Shown piece by piece: positions 35,850 to 47,336 of a DNA stretch of 64,000 bases. The DNA is from Proteromonas lacertae (lineage: Eukaryota; Sar; Bigyra; Opalinata; Proteromonadidae), in contig NGBS01001166.1 of NCBI GenBank assembly GCA_002245135.1, positions 1-64,000 of the forward strand, given 5' to 3'. The notes beneath the pieces were generated by a model. That model was given only the letters and a program-made list of their open reading frames with translations, was not told the DNA's origin and did not search any database. Position numbers and translations under genes: made by a program. Within the stretch, counting starts at the first letter, position 1; each line of letters begins with the position of its first letter.

Positions 35850-37800
35850 ATGTCAATCTCGTTAGTTGAACAGGAGAATAAACGTCGAGAGTTGTATGCT
35901 GACTATATTCTATCGATTTAGAGAAAATAAAGCTTTTTGTGAAAGATTAATGAAAATAAAAAATCTGCCTGTAGGTAGAGCCAAAAAATCAAGTGGTTGG
36001 TCACCAGGTATAGTTTTGTATTATATTTGAGATAGGAATGGCAAGAGATGACTCAAATATACCAGTAATAGATTGCTATAATGTAAGGTACAGACCAGAA
36101 TACCATTATATGATGAAGAATAAAAGGTATAATATTATAGTTATATAATAATAAATAGAGCTGCAAGAGAAATGGCAGCAAAGCAAATTAAGACAGAGAA
36201 TAAAGAAATATATCATCGTGTTAGAAAACGAGAGTCAGATTATGCACCACAAAAGAACACTATGTGCATTATGCCAAGAGTATATATAAATTCTTATAAT
36301 TAATAATAAATAGACATTTGTAGGAACAAAGAAGCAAAAACCATTAGGAAATCCACTACTACCGCATTTAGATTATAAGCCATTAAAGCAACTAAGAGAT
36401 GAACCAAGTTATGAAATATCACCAGTTTCAACCATTCCTCCAACTAGAAGAAATAATAATCTACCTAGTCTAAACAATAGTAATAATAGTAATAATAATA
36501 ATACATATTCCAGTACAGATCAAAGATCACTACAAAGTATACCATCTCCTTCCTCTGATAAATCATCAAGACCAACAACTCAATCATCAACAAAACAAAA
36601 CCCTAAAAATAGTCGACCAGATGTAGATCCATCAGTATAAATATATATATATTAATTATAATTATTAATAGATAACTCCAAAGTCTCTGTATTGTGGTAG
36701 TTACAGAATAGATGGAATTGATTATTATATAAATATATATGAATTATGCAGTAATAAAGGTAAATATTATTTTATGGAAAGTATTTATTTCCAAGTATAT
36801 GATGAAGTGTCAGATATATCAGCTTCCATAGAATTATCAATACCTGAATTTATATTATCATTACAATCTAATCCAGCATTATTGTATTTTTATTTATATA
36901 TATTGAAATAGTAATAAAATTACATCATACTGGAAAAAATTTGAAAAAATAGCACCATATATAAAACCATCCATATCATTTGTGTTAGATCCAGGTGATT
37001 TATATGGTTTATGTATCTGTATATGTGATTGTATTGATGTATCAATAATAAATGATGAAATGGTATTGACGTTTGTTGAATATGATGAAAATGATTATAA
37101 TAGGAATGATAATAATGGAGATGAAGATGATATTGAATATATTGATATTTTAGAAGCAAGTGATCATATGAATAGAGCTTCACAAACTATTGAACCATTA
37201 GAGAATGATAATGATAATGAAGAAGAAGGAGGATTTGTGAATGAAGAAGAAAATAAGAAAGAAAAAGAAGAAGAAGTGAAGGAAGAGGAAAAGAAACAGG
37301 ATGAAGAAACAGTAAAAGAAGAATTGAAAGAACAACAACAGATAGAAGAAGAACCAAAGAAAGAAGAAGAAGAAGTGAAGGAAGAGCAAATAGAAGAAAA
37401 TCACGAAGAAGAAGAAGAAGAAGAAACAAAACAGGAAAATAAAGAAGAAGAAGTAAAACAAGAAGAACAACAATTAGAGAATGAAGATAATGAACAAGAA
37501 GTAGAACAACCACAAGAAATGAAGCAAGAGAATGAGGATGTGAAAGAAGGATCAAAACCTAGTGAAGAAGATGATACTAAACAAGAAGAAATAAACGAAA
37601 ATGTAGAAAAAGAAGATAAAACCCCATCTAATGAAGAAGAAAAGAAAGAAGAAATAGATGGTATAGAACATCAAGATATTGATAATAATAATAATAATTT
37701 AAACGATGATTTTGAAAATGAAGAATTAACAAGTGCTGAGTTATTAGATATAAAACCTCAACCAGATAATCAAGACAATTCTTTTGATGATTTTGAATAA
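35850..37800 (+). CDS. Possible CFAP97/Hemingway-domain protein with long acidic tail
   Basis: Seven exons (introns 35894-35921, 36008-36035, 36127-36158, 36280-36313, 36635-36671 and 36884-36911) give 587 residues. Near the N-terminus, RYRPEYHYMMKNKRAAREMA followed by QIKTENKEIYHRVRKRE has the pattern of the CFAP97/KIAA1430 region (a basic helix, then '..EN..I..+I'). That family is linked to flagellum assembly. The middle is Asn/Ser-rich. A region around residue 290-370 (LYCGSYRIDGIDYYINIYEL) looks globular and beta-rich. The C-terminal 200 residues are Glu/Lys/Gln repeats. Family assignment is tentative. Confidence 0.6.
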
Positions 37801-37894
37801 TTTGTTTTTATTTATTAAGTATATTTGTGTGTGTTTTTGTAGTGAAGATAAAAACACAAACATTTCTAATATATATATACACATAAAAGAATAT

Positions 37895-39133
37895 TTAAAT
37901 AGCCAAAGATCTTAAGTTTTCACAGGAAGTTCCATAATAACCAGCAAAACATTCACATAATCCAGTCATTCCATTACATAATCCTCTATTTGCACATGTA
38001 TTTTGTGATTTCAAAATATCTTCAACCTCTACTGTTTCACCATTACTATTTTCATATCTGTAACTTGCTTTAATTACATCATCATTATCATTAATAGAAT
38101 GTAATTCAATATCAACTGTATTTGGAGTTTGAAAATGTTTAAGTTTGGTTATATCAATAAATTCTGGTTTAATATGAATAGTAGCAGATTTCTTACTATT
38201 ACCATTATCATCACATGTTATTTCAATCACAGCGTTACTAAGTGGAGGAATTTTTGAAAATGATAATCGAATCTCTTCTTGAATCAATTCAGCTGTATTA
38301 ATATCTCTAAAATCAACCAACTTATTATCTTTACATAAATTCTCGGAATTGTCAGTAATTACTTTCTCAATAAAATCGTCAGAGTAATAAATAATTCCAT
38401 CATATGTTATTTTATAATAATGAGATTTTACATTATTATTATTGAGTGGAAAATAATAATCAGTTTTGATTTTTCCAAATGTTACTGGATCTACTGCCTT
38501 TGGACATACTCTACTGGAGCATGTTATACCTTCCCAACCTTGATCGCATTTACAGGTATAAAATTTATCTAATTCCCAACCTGTCACTTTATTAGAAGTG
38601 CTACCTTCTGTTGCTGCTGTTTTTTCTTCTATATATGCTTCACTGCTTAAACAGATTCCATGTCCACTGCAACTTTTACCATTTAAGACTGTTGGACAAC
38701 TTCTACGTTGACAAGAACTGCCTTCATAACCTGGGAAACATTCACATTCACCTCTACGACGATTACATAAACCATTATTTGAACATTCTGCATATCTATG
38801 TGCTCTTTTTGTTATAACATCATTTGTGAGTGTTTCTGAAAGACCTGCTTTAGGATACCATTCTGTTTTTACATCTGTATCATCTAAACGTCCGTTATGA
38901 TTCAAATCACCTAAAATTTGATCAACAAATGCTTCACCATATGGACATGCTCCTAGAAATAATTTATATTTATATTTAATACTTAATGAACAATCAGCAC
39001 CTCCCCAACCTGGAAAGCAGGAACATTTATCTCTAATTTCACATTTACCATGTCCATTACAGAAATTATTACATGTATAAACTATCTGAAATATTAAAAC
39101 AACTAAAAATAATATATATCTCATCCAAATCAA
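37895..39133 (-). CDS. Secreted EGF-repeat protein, SIG1/OCM mastigoneme-like
   Basis: Two exons (intron 38953-38982, 30 nt, length divisible by three and stop-free) give 402 residues. A signal peptide (MIWMRYILFLVVLIFQIVYT) precedes CNGHGKC..CSCFPGWGGADCS, ACPYGEAFVDQ, CSNNGLCNRRRGECECFPGY, CSGHGIC, CKCDQGWEGITCSSRVCPKA, a beta-rich stretch and a final CANRGLCNGMTGLCECFAGYYGTSC. The module order matches 20528-21601 and stramenopile SIG1/OCM proteins. The intron position matches that paralogue too. It is probably a surface or flagellar-hair protein. It shares a 58-bp promoter with NAA40. Confidence 0.75.
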   Translation of the reverse strand: MIWMRYILFLVVLIFQIVYTCNNFCNGHGKCEIRDKCSCFPGWGGADCSLSIKYKYKLFLGACPYGEAFVDQILGDLNHNGRLDDTDVKTEWYPKAGLSETLTNDVITKRAHRYAECSNNGLCNRRRGECECFPGYEGSSCQRRSCPTVLNGKSCSGHGICLSSEAYIEEKTAATEGSTSNKVTGWELDKFYTCKCDQGWEGITCSSRVCPKAVDPVTFGKIKTDYYFPLNNNNVKSHYYKITYDGIIYYSDDFIEKVITDNSENLCKDNKLVDFRDINTAELIQEEIRLSFSKIPPLSNAVIEITCDDNGNSKKSATIHIKPEFIDITKLKHFQTPNTVDIELHSINDNDDVIKASYRYENSNGETVEVEDILKSQNTCANRGLCNGMTGLCECFAGYYGTSCENLRSLAI

Positions 39134-39191
39134 TGAAATATTTGATACGTTGTATTAAGGCTTGAATGTTTGATTCAAAATAGAATTAAGA

Positions 39192-39897
39192 ATGAGCAAA
39201 AATAAAGCAAATAAAAACAAGTATTGGTTTTTTAATTTATGAATTTTTATAGAAAAATCGAACAGCAATTGAAATGCCAAAACATTCTATTAGAAGCTAG
39301 AAACAAAACAAATATCGATAGTCTTTTCACTCCATTCGCTAAGTATTTTATGAAATTGTTAATGAAATAGATTTAAAGGTAATGACAATAACGAATATAC
39401 CTTTGAAGTAAAGAGGCGTAACGAAATGAGTGAGGATGAAATACAGAAGTGTTTTGACATATTAAAAACCAATATGAAATCATTTTATGAAGATTCTACA
39501 TGGGGATGGAATGACAAAAAGAAGAGTATGATATTGATCTAATAATGTTGTATAACTAGTGCAAGAACTAAAGAGTGAAGATGCCAGATATATTCTAGTT
39601 AAATATGAAGAAGATTTGTGTGGATTTCTGCATTTTAGATTCTTATATGAAGATGATAAACTGTTAGTTTATGTATATGAAATACAATTAATTGATAAAT
39701 ACAGAAGAAAGAATTTAGGAAATAGAATGATGAAATATCTAACTCTTATCACTCTTAAATTCAGTTTTCAAGATATTAGATTAACAGTTTTCAAAGCTAA
39801 CAACAGTGCAAAATGTTTTTATGAACATTTGGGCTTTAGAAAGGATGAAACATCACCTGAAGATACCTTAGATGAAGTATATTATTGTGAATTTTAA
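39192..39897 (+). CDS. NAA40: N-alpha-acetyltransferase NAA40 (NatD)
   Basis: Four exons (introns 39221-39252, 39343-39370 and 39526-39559) give 203 residues. The family segment LKTNMKSFYEDSTWGWNDKKK matches NAA40 (LTKTNMQ..YE.S.WGW.D). It is followed by the GNAT core YILVKYEEDLCGFLHFRF, VYEIQLIDKYRRKNLGNRMM (acetyl-CoA loop) and LTVFKANNSAKCFYEHLGF. NatD acetylates the N-termini of histones H4 and H2A. The nuclear and cytosolic roles are inferred from the family. Confidence 0.87.
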
Positions 39898-40038
39898 ATT
39901 AATAGGAATTCGATTATATTATTATGAGTAAGTGTATAAATCCTAATCCAATTAAGTAATTATTTTTTTCCAAATATATTTATATGTTGTATTACCTGTA
40001 ATTATATAATTTCAGAAATTGCAGTTGCTATACCAATA

Positions 40039-42390
40039 TTAATACTGTAAATGTATAGTAAAATGATTTCCTTTCATATAATTCTGCAAATATTTTATTC
40101 CATCTGAATCTATGTTATTTCCTTTAATATTTAACAAATATATTCTTTGATTTATATTCTTTAACCCATCAACTAAATATTTTAATCCAGTTGAGGTTAG
40201 TCCCATTTCTATTATATATAAAAGTAATATTTTATACTTGAGCAATTCATTACAGTGCCATAATCTTTCAACAATTGTATATGCGGAGATAATATTTTCA
40301 TTCCTTCATCTCCTATTTCATTTTCATATAATTCAAGATGTTTAAGATTTGTAAATGAAGATAAATTGTTGATTAGTGTTTCTATACTTTTATATGTGAG
40401 TTTATTTTCTATATATTAGTAAAATATCAATTAATACCACTAAGATCTAACTCTTCTATATCTCCTAATTCATTTGATCTTAATGAAATGAATGATTTGA
40501 AAAAAACATCATCAATATCTAAACCACTTAGATCTATTCCTTTATTCCAATTTTTTTTGATATATTTTACTAATTTAGGTATATCTTTATCAATCAACAA
40601 TTCTTTACTTCCATTAAAAACAAATATAATATTATTAATTGGAAATTTCATGAACAAAGCTTTTAATCCTTTTGAGTGAATATTACTATTTCCTTTGATA
40701 TCTATTTTCTTAAGATTAGGATATTTATATATTTTTTTGGATAATAATATCATTGATTCATCGTCTAAATTCATTCCACAAAAATTCAATTCATTATTTT
40801 TGTTAATTAACAAATACAAATATGGAGATAATATACTAAATCCTTTTGGACCTATTGGATTATCTATTCGATATAATATATATTGAAAAAAAAGTAAATA
40901 CAAGTAAGATCTAAAAATTTTAATTTCATAAATGGAATTGATTTTACAAATGTTTCAATGAAATTAGAAGTAAGTTGACATCCATGTAATTCTAATTCTA
41001 GTAAATTTGATAATTTCGAAAAATGAGATCCGAACAAAGATTGATACTCACCTGGAATTGAAATAGTATTATCACCTTAATAAATATAAATGAATAATTA
41101 TTTTTATACCAAACTGTAGCTTTGTTGGATTGACTAATTTCATTATTCTAAAGAAATAATCCATTCCTTCTTCACAAAAACAAATGCATTCATTATCAAT
41201 GAAGGCTATTTCCTTGTAATATTTATTTTTAATATTAAATATCATTTTATCTAAATAACAAGATTTCTCTCTTAGTTTACATTGATGATTAATTTGAAAT
41301 ATCAGCTTATTATTTATCTCATATTGATAATTATGATTCTCATTGCACAATTTCATCATTAATAATAATGAAAGTATTCCTTCATTAGGTTTACTGTTAT
41401 ATTTTTCTATCAATTCACTTCGAATTATTTCTATTTTATTTCTGTTAAAATAATAATTTGCTTGAATATTAAATGGTGACACTTCTATATAATAATCATT
41501 ATTATTAAATAATTCTTTTCTTTCTTTACATATCATCAAATTATCTTCATCATCTTTTAATGTTACATTCATTTTTATCACTTCTTTATTCAATTCTTTT
41601 AAACTTAATCTATCTTTACTCTTCACTTTTAACAACTTATCTATCATCTCTTTCATCACATCATTACATTTCATATCTAAACTGTATTTACATCTCATTA
41701 TATTATTCATTGTTTTATTGACATTATCATCTTCATTAAATGGTAATTTCTTACAAATCATTTCATATAATATACATCCGATTGACCAAATCACACTTCG
41801 ATCATTACATTCTAAGCCATTCAATTCTTCTGGGCTTTTAAAACAAACATCATATAATTTATCATCTTCTTCTTTTCTTAATTCATTCAAAAGTAAATCA
41901 CATATCTTCATTCCATCATTCTCTTCAAATGCTATATTGCTACTCTTTAGATTACTAACAACCAAGTCATATTCATTCAATTTTATCATAATATCGCATA
42001 TTGAACATATCACATTACATATATCATCGCTTGGCATAGATTGAGTCTTTATTATCTCCTCCAGATCTCTTGAGTAATAATTTCTCTCATATATCATCAT
42101 ATTATCCCCGAAAATTGGTATATGAGATAGATGGATGAGTGATGAACAAAATTCTGACAAAAATGAATGTTTTTCTATGAATTTCAAAACTATATCTTCT
42201 TTCATCTCGTTAATCTTCAGTATTTTTACCTTTTTAACACAATTCTCATGTTCTACAACCAAATCAACTTCGCTGTTGCTTTTATTTTCTCTCTCTTTTA
42301 TCTACAAATATAAATCAATTAAAATACTTCTGTTCCAGATGGTAATATTGAAATGAATACATCATCTACACAAGATTTCAGCATTTTCAT
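40039..42390 (-). CDS. Pseudokinase with C-terminal leucine-rich repeats
   Basis: Six exons (introns 42302-42327, 41076-41109, 40864-40901, 40409-40437 and 40209-40237) give 731 residues with an intact frame. The kinase-like half keeps SPEELNG and VIWSIGCILYEMICKKLPF. It lacks HRD (VSNLKSSN) and DFG (CDLLLN), so it is probably inactive. After a linker, LRRs of the RNI type follow (LLELELHGCQLTSNFI, LDLTYNPIGPKGFSIL, LELYENEIGDEGM). Intron positions and phases match those of 47337-49684. No myristoylation start is seen here (MKMLKSC). Confidence 0.8.
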
Positions 42391-42488
42391 ATATATGAAA
42401 ATAGAGTCGTTTCATAAATAGTTTTTTTCTTTTTTGAAGATAGTGAAACAAGTAAAATCAATATATACATACAATCATATAATTTAAC

Positions 42489-44469
42489 TTAATTAGAAGA
42501 TTCTATTGATTTAGAAGATGAAGAAGGAGTAATTACTTTAAACACCTCATGTTTCATTTTATCTAACTCTAATTTAACTCTTTTTGTTTCATTCTGTTGA
42601 GATTGTGCAAATGACAATATCTTTTTAAATTTATCATCATATTCTTTACTAATTCTCAACCAATCATCTTTCTGCTGTTTTATATTATTATTCAGCTTGC
42701 TTATTTCTTCATCTTTACCACTAATTATTTTATCCTTCTCATCTAATATTTGATTTATATCTTCAAATTTCTTTTTATACTTTCGTCTCTTTTCATCAAA
42801 GTCATCTTGAATTTTTCTGATTTCTTCTTCTACTTTTTCTATACTATGAGTTTTATCATCAATTTCTAATTGTAAAGATTCTATTCTTCTTGAATCTCGA
42901 GCTAAATTTAACATCTCTTTATATTCTTCTTCTTTCCTTTTATATCCATCTATATCTGTTTCTAGTAATTCAATATTCATTTCTAATTGATTTATTCTAT
43001 TTTTAAACTCATTTTCATTGTTCTTATAATGATTTATTGTGATTCTATTTTGATTGATTTCTCTATTTGAATCTTCTAATTGGATTTGAAGGTTTGTGAA
43101 TTGTTTATTCTTTTCTTCAGTGTTATTCTTGTATATTTCTATTTGAGATTTACAATCATTTAATTCATTCTGCAATTCTGTAATTCTATTATTCTCGTTT
43201 TGGATTAGTTTAGTTTTTAAACTCTCTATCTCTTTTTCCAACTTCACTTTATTCAATGATAATTTTTCAATCACTAGTTTTTGATCAGCAATCTATATAT
43301 ATATAATGTATGTTTTATATATACTAATTTTCCCTCTTCTTTAACTATTATTTGTGTTTCATCATATTTTTCTTTCATTTGTTTCAATATTTCTTTAAAT
43401 TTCTTTGTATCTTCCAATAGTTGTTTATATTGTCTTTCAGTCTTCAATAATTCTTCAATTTGGCTGCTTTTTGTATTTAATTGTGTTTTAATCTCTGTTG
43501 ATTGAATTGATTCATTTTTATATCTATCTTGTAACTCATCAATTATTCTTTTCAACTCTTCATTACTCTTTTTTACATTCTCATACTTATTCTTATATTG
43601 AAGAACCTTCTTTTGATGTTCAATTGAGTTTTGTTCACTTGTTCTTAAGTCAGTTTGTAATGTTAAAAGTGTGTTATTCTGTTTATTCCATTCTTCCATT
43701 TTTGAGTTATACTCATTTGATATATTGAAACATTTGGTTTGATATTCTTCTATCTGTTTTGATTGAATTGATATTGTTGCTGTTCGTAACTCTAAGCTTT
43801 TATTCAATTCATCGATTTTTTGATTTAAATTGTTTATTTGTTTCTCTTGTTCATTCAACTATTCAATTACATATATATATATATAATACTTTTCTATTGA
43901 TTTCTTCATTTTGTAGATTCTTTTTCTGGATATCATCATAATTTGTAGAAATAATCTGTTGATTTTGCCTAATGGTTTTGTTCAGTTCATTGATCAGCTC
44001 ATTTTTGTCATTTATTACATTGTCTTTTTCTTTTATATTCATCTCATAATTTGATATCTATTCAGTAATATATATAACAGTAATAAATATACTTTACTCT
44101 TCAATTTTTCAATATCTTTGGATCTATTACTCAGATCAGATTGTTTTACTTTCATATGATTAGATATTTCACTATTTTGGACAGATAATTCTTCTATTTG
44201 CTTGTCTTTCTTATTTACTTCATATTCTATTTTATTCATTTGTTCTGTTATTGTTTTTAGTTTGTCATTATATCTTTTCAATGTATCATCTTTCTTTGAT
44301 ATTGTTTTATTTAATTCATTTATTTTGTGATTTAGTTTATCATTTTCTATTCTGTAATTTGACAGTTCTATTTCATTCTTTTCTAATATAAATGGTAATT
44401 CATCAACATCAGTTTGACAGCAGTGATTCGTCATTTCTACTATTCTTTCTGGTTTTGTATTACTATTGC

Positions 44470-44500
<31 letters not shown>

Positions 44501-45600
44501 GGAAGGTTGTGGCATTGAATATATGATAATTGGCTGAGGAGGAGGTGCAGGTTGTTGTGGCTGTTGCATCATTGGTATAATTGGATAATTAGGTGATTGA
44601 TATATTGGATTATTATAATTAGGTGGAATTGACTGTAGTTGCTGTTGTGGTTGTGGTTGTGATAATGGTTTTGTATAATGATGATAGTTCACAGGTGATG
44701 GATTCAATATTGTTTTATTATTATTATTATTATTATTATGTATATTTTCATTATATGATTCTCTAATAAAATCATCATCATTATCTATGCTTGATAATAA
44801 TGGATTAATTTCATTATCACTATCATAGGGATTTCTATATGTTTGACTTTGTGGTGGATATTGTGAATATGTATCTTCTTGTATTTGTTGTGTAACAGAT
44901 GATGATGGTGGTGGTAATGAATATGAAGAAGTATTGTTATTATTATCAATTAAGGAGGAATCTGATGATTTAACATCAATATCTTTAAGTAATTTAATTT
45001 TGTGTAATAACTCCTTGATATAATTACTAAAATGTTTCTTCTTGCACATTGGATTGCCTTCTACTTTGAATGATCTTAGTCTATTACATGAATGAAGATT
45101 TCTTAACTCTGATGGATTTTCAACTTGATTTTTTGATATATCAAACGATATTAGGTTTTTTAACTTTGATATTTTACTAATTGATGTTATGCTAAAAATA
45201 TAGAATATATATAATATGTATACTAGTTTATTGAAAGGTTTAAAACCTTGAGATTTGTCAAACATGTTATAGTGTCTAACGAATTAATGAAATTACAAGA
45301 TAAATCCAACTCTTCTAGATGTTTTAGCGGTAATAATTGGTTTTCATCCAAGTGCTATCAAATTACAGCTAATTATATACATTTATTCTATTACAAGACA
45401 AATTAACAACCTTTAAAGATGTTAAATGTTTCAGTCCATCTAATGAAGTAAGTAAATTATCATGTAACATCAAAGTAGTGAGATTTGGGTAATCAAATAT
45501 GTTCTAGAGGGATAAAAAGCATGAATTTAAATTATACATCTATCTGAGTGATTTCTTTGATGTTTTTACCAATGACATCTATCTCCTTTGTCTCATTCAT
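42489..45600 (-). CDS. Leucine-rich repeat and coiled-coil protein (cilium/centrosome type)
   Basis: Seven exons (introns 45504-45537, 45355-45380, 45192-45223, 44058-44092, 43859-43889 and 43293-43324) give 973 residues. Residues about 20-150 are SDS22-type LRRs with a cap (LTTLMLHDNLLTSLDGLKHL, LEELDLSCNFINSLDT, VEGNPMCKKKHFSNYI). A low-complexity stretch of Pro, Gln and Asn follows, including a long Asn run at 44462-44500. The last 600 residues are coiled coil. LRR-cap plus coiled coil is typical of proteins at basal bodies and axonemes (for example LRRCC1 or CFAP types), but the exact family is not clear. The start was chosen at the first ATG in the LRR frame. Confidence 0.8.
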
Positions 45601-46148
45601 TTTTTAAATCTCAAAACTTTTTTGAAATTGTGAAACGAATATATATACGAAAATGAAAATTATTGATATATTAATGAATGTATTATGCATCAGGGTTTAT
45701 AATGAATTAAATAACTTCTTATAAAGTTATGCGCAAGGAAAGATAGAATGACTTCAAAAGATGCATATACAGATTGTAAAGTAGCTATGATAATTATCAG
45801 AACATATTAGTCATATTACATAAACATAATACTTTTACATTGAAGTGTAATTCTAGATTTACAAAAGAACGCAAATTACATCAAATTACATTCAAAATAG
45901 TAGCCTAAATAGAAAACTACATCATTCACATCTCACAATAATCAAAATCATGTAAAAAACGAGAAAAACATTTTTAAAACGATCAAACAAGTTTGGCATT
46001 ATTTGCTGATTGAATAAAAGTCTTTATTTCACAGGCGTATAGAGTCTGCTGAGTATACAACATGTATTTATATAATAACTGATGCTAAAATCTTTTTGTT
46101 TTTATTATATAATCTTCTTATGAACAACATTTACTTTATTTTCTAGAA
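45601..46148. other. Intergenic, divergent promoter region
   Basis: About 548 bases separate the LRR/coiled-coil gene from CK2 alpha, the widest spacer outside the left arm. GAAACGAATA at 45632-45641 is, read from the minus strand, the TATTCGTTTC element seen before other starts. ACGAGAAAAACA near 45959 also occurs upstream of RSP4/6 near 27548. A 5'-leader intron ending TTTTCTAG just before the CK2 ATG is possible. No coding frame. Confidence 0.45.
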
Positions 46149-47228
46149 ATGACCAGTATTGCTAAAGTATACGCCAATGTGAATGTTGAAAGGCCCAGAG
46201 AATATTGGGATTATGAAAACGCGTCAATTCAGTGGGGTAATATGGATAATTACCAAGTAATCAGAAAAATTGGTCGTGGTAAGTACAGTGAGGTATTTGA
46301 AGGCATCAACATCACGAATAACGAACACTGTGTTATAAAAATCTTGAAACCAGTGAAAAAGAAGAAGATAAAGAGAGAAATAACAATCCTTCAGAATTTA
46401 AGTGGAGGTCCATTTATATCTCCATTATTTGACGTTGTAAGAGAGCCACAAACGAAAACTCCAAGTTTAATTGTGAAATGGGTAAATAACACTGATTTCA
46501 AAGTATTATATCCCACATTTACTGATTATGACTGTCGATATTATTTATATAAAATCTTAGTAGCGTTAGATTATAGTCATAGCAATGGAATAATGCATCG
46601 TGATGTTAAACCTCATAATATAATGATTGATCATAGTAAAAGAGAATTATATTTAATCGATTGGGGTTTAGCTGAATATTACCATCCAGGTAGAGAATAT
46701 AATGTTAGAGTAGCTAGTCGATATTTCAAAGGACCTGAATTGTTAGTAGATTTTCAAGAATATGATTATTCCTTAGATCTTTGGAGTTTTGGATGTACAA
46801 TGGCATCGATGATATTTATGAGAGAACCATTCTTCAAAGGTCGAGATAATTATGATCAATTAGTAAAAATCGTGAAAGTCTTAGGAACTGAAGAATTTGA
46901 GAAATACTTAAAGAAATATAATATTGAATTAGACAGTCATTATGATGGTTTAATTGGTACACACAGTCGTAAACCATGGAATCTATTTATAACGAGAGAA
47001 TGTGAACATTTAGTAAGTGCTGATGCTTTGGATTTGTTAGATCATTTATTGAAATATGATCATCAAGAGAGATATACAGCAGCTGAAGCGATGAAACATA
47101 AATACTTTGATAGTGTTCGAGATATAATAAACAAAGAAATTGAAGAATTGAAAGTGAATAGTAATAATGTTAGTGTAGGAGGAAGTATAAAGAAAAGTGT
47201 GATGAAGAAGGAAGAAACATCGTTATAA
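46149..47228 (+). CDS. CSNK2A1: Casein kinase 2 catalytic subunit alpha
   Basis: An uninterrupted frame of 359 residues. CK2 hallmarks are the start [17 protein letters not shown], the Gly loop [12 protein letters not shown], the basic cluster [12 protein letters not shown], the catalytic loop [15 protein letters not shown] in place of DFG (as in all CK2 alpha), the activation segment [16 protein letters not shown] and the CMGC motif. It is a constitutively active Ser/Thr kinase, nuclear and cytosolic, usually paired with CK2 beta. It is one of the few intronless genes here. Confidence 0.96.
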   Translation: MTSIAKVYANVNVERPREYWDYENASIQWGNMDNYQVIRKIGRGKYSEVFEGINITNNEHCVIKILKPVKKKKIKREITILQNLSGGPFISPLFDVVREPQTKTPSLIVKWVNNTDFKVLYPTFTDYDCRYYLYKILVALDYSHSNGIMHRDVKPHNIMIDHSKRELYLIDWGLAEYYHPGREYNVRVASRYFKGPELLVDFQEYDYSLDLWSFGCTMASMIFMREPFFKGRDNYDQLVKIVKVLGTEEFEKYLKKYNIELDSHYDGLIGTHSRKPWNLFITRECEHLVSADALDLLDHLLKYDHQERYTAAEAMKHKYFDSVRDIINKEIEELKVNSNNVSVGGSIKKSVMKKEETSL

Positions 47229-47336
47229 AAAGATATATATTTAAGAATATGGAGAGTTAATTATAGTTGATTATTATTATTATTATTATTAATGTTTATT
47301 ATATTTATATAACATAAAATATAAATGAAATTGAGT

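Noticed and set aside
37187-37555. Long minus-strand open frames opposite the Glu-rich tail
   Set aside because: They are shadows of GAA/GAG repeats read in reverse (poly-Leu/Phe) and have no homology or introns.
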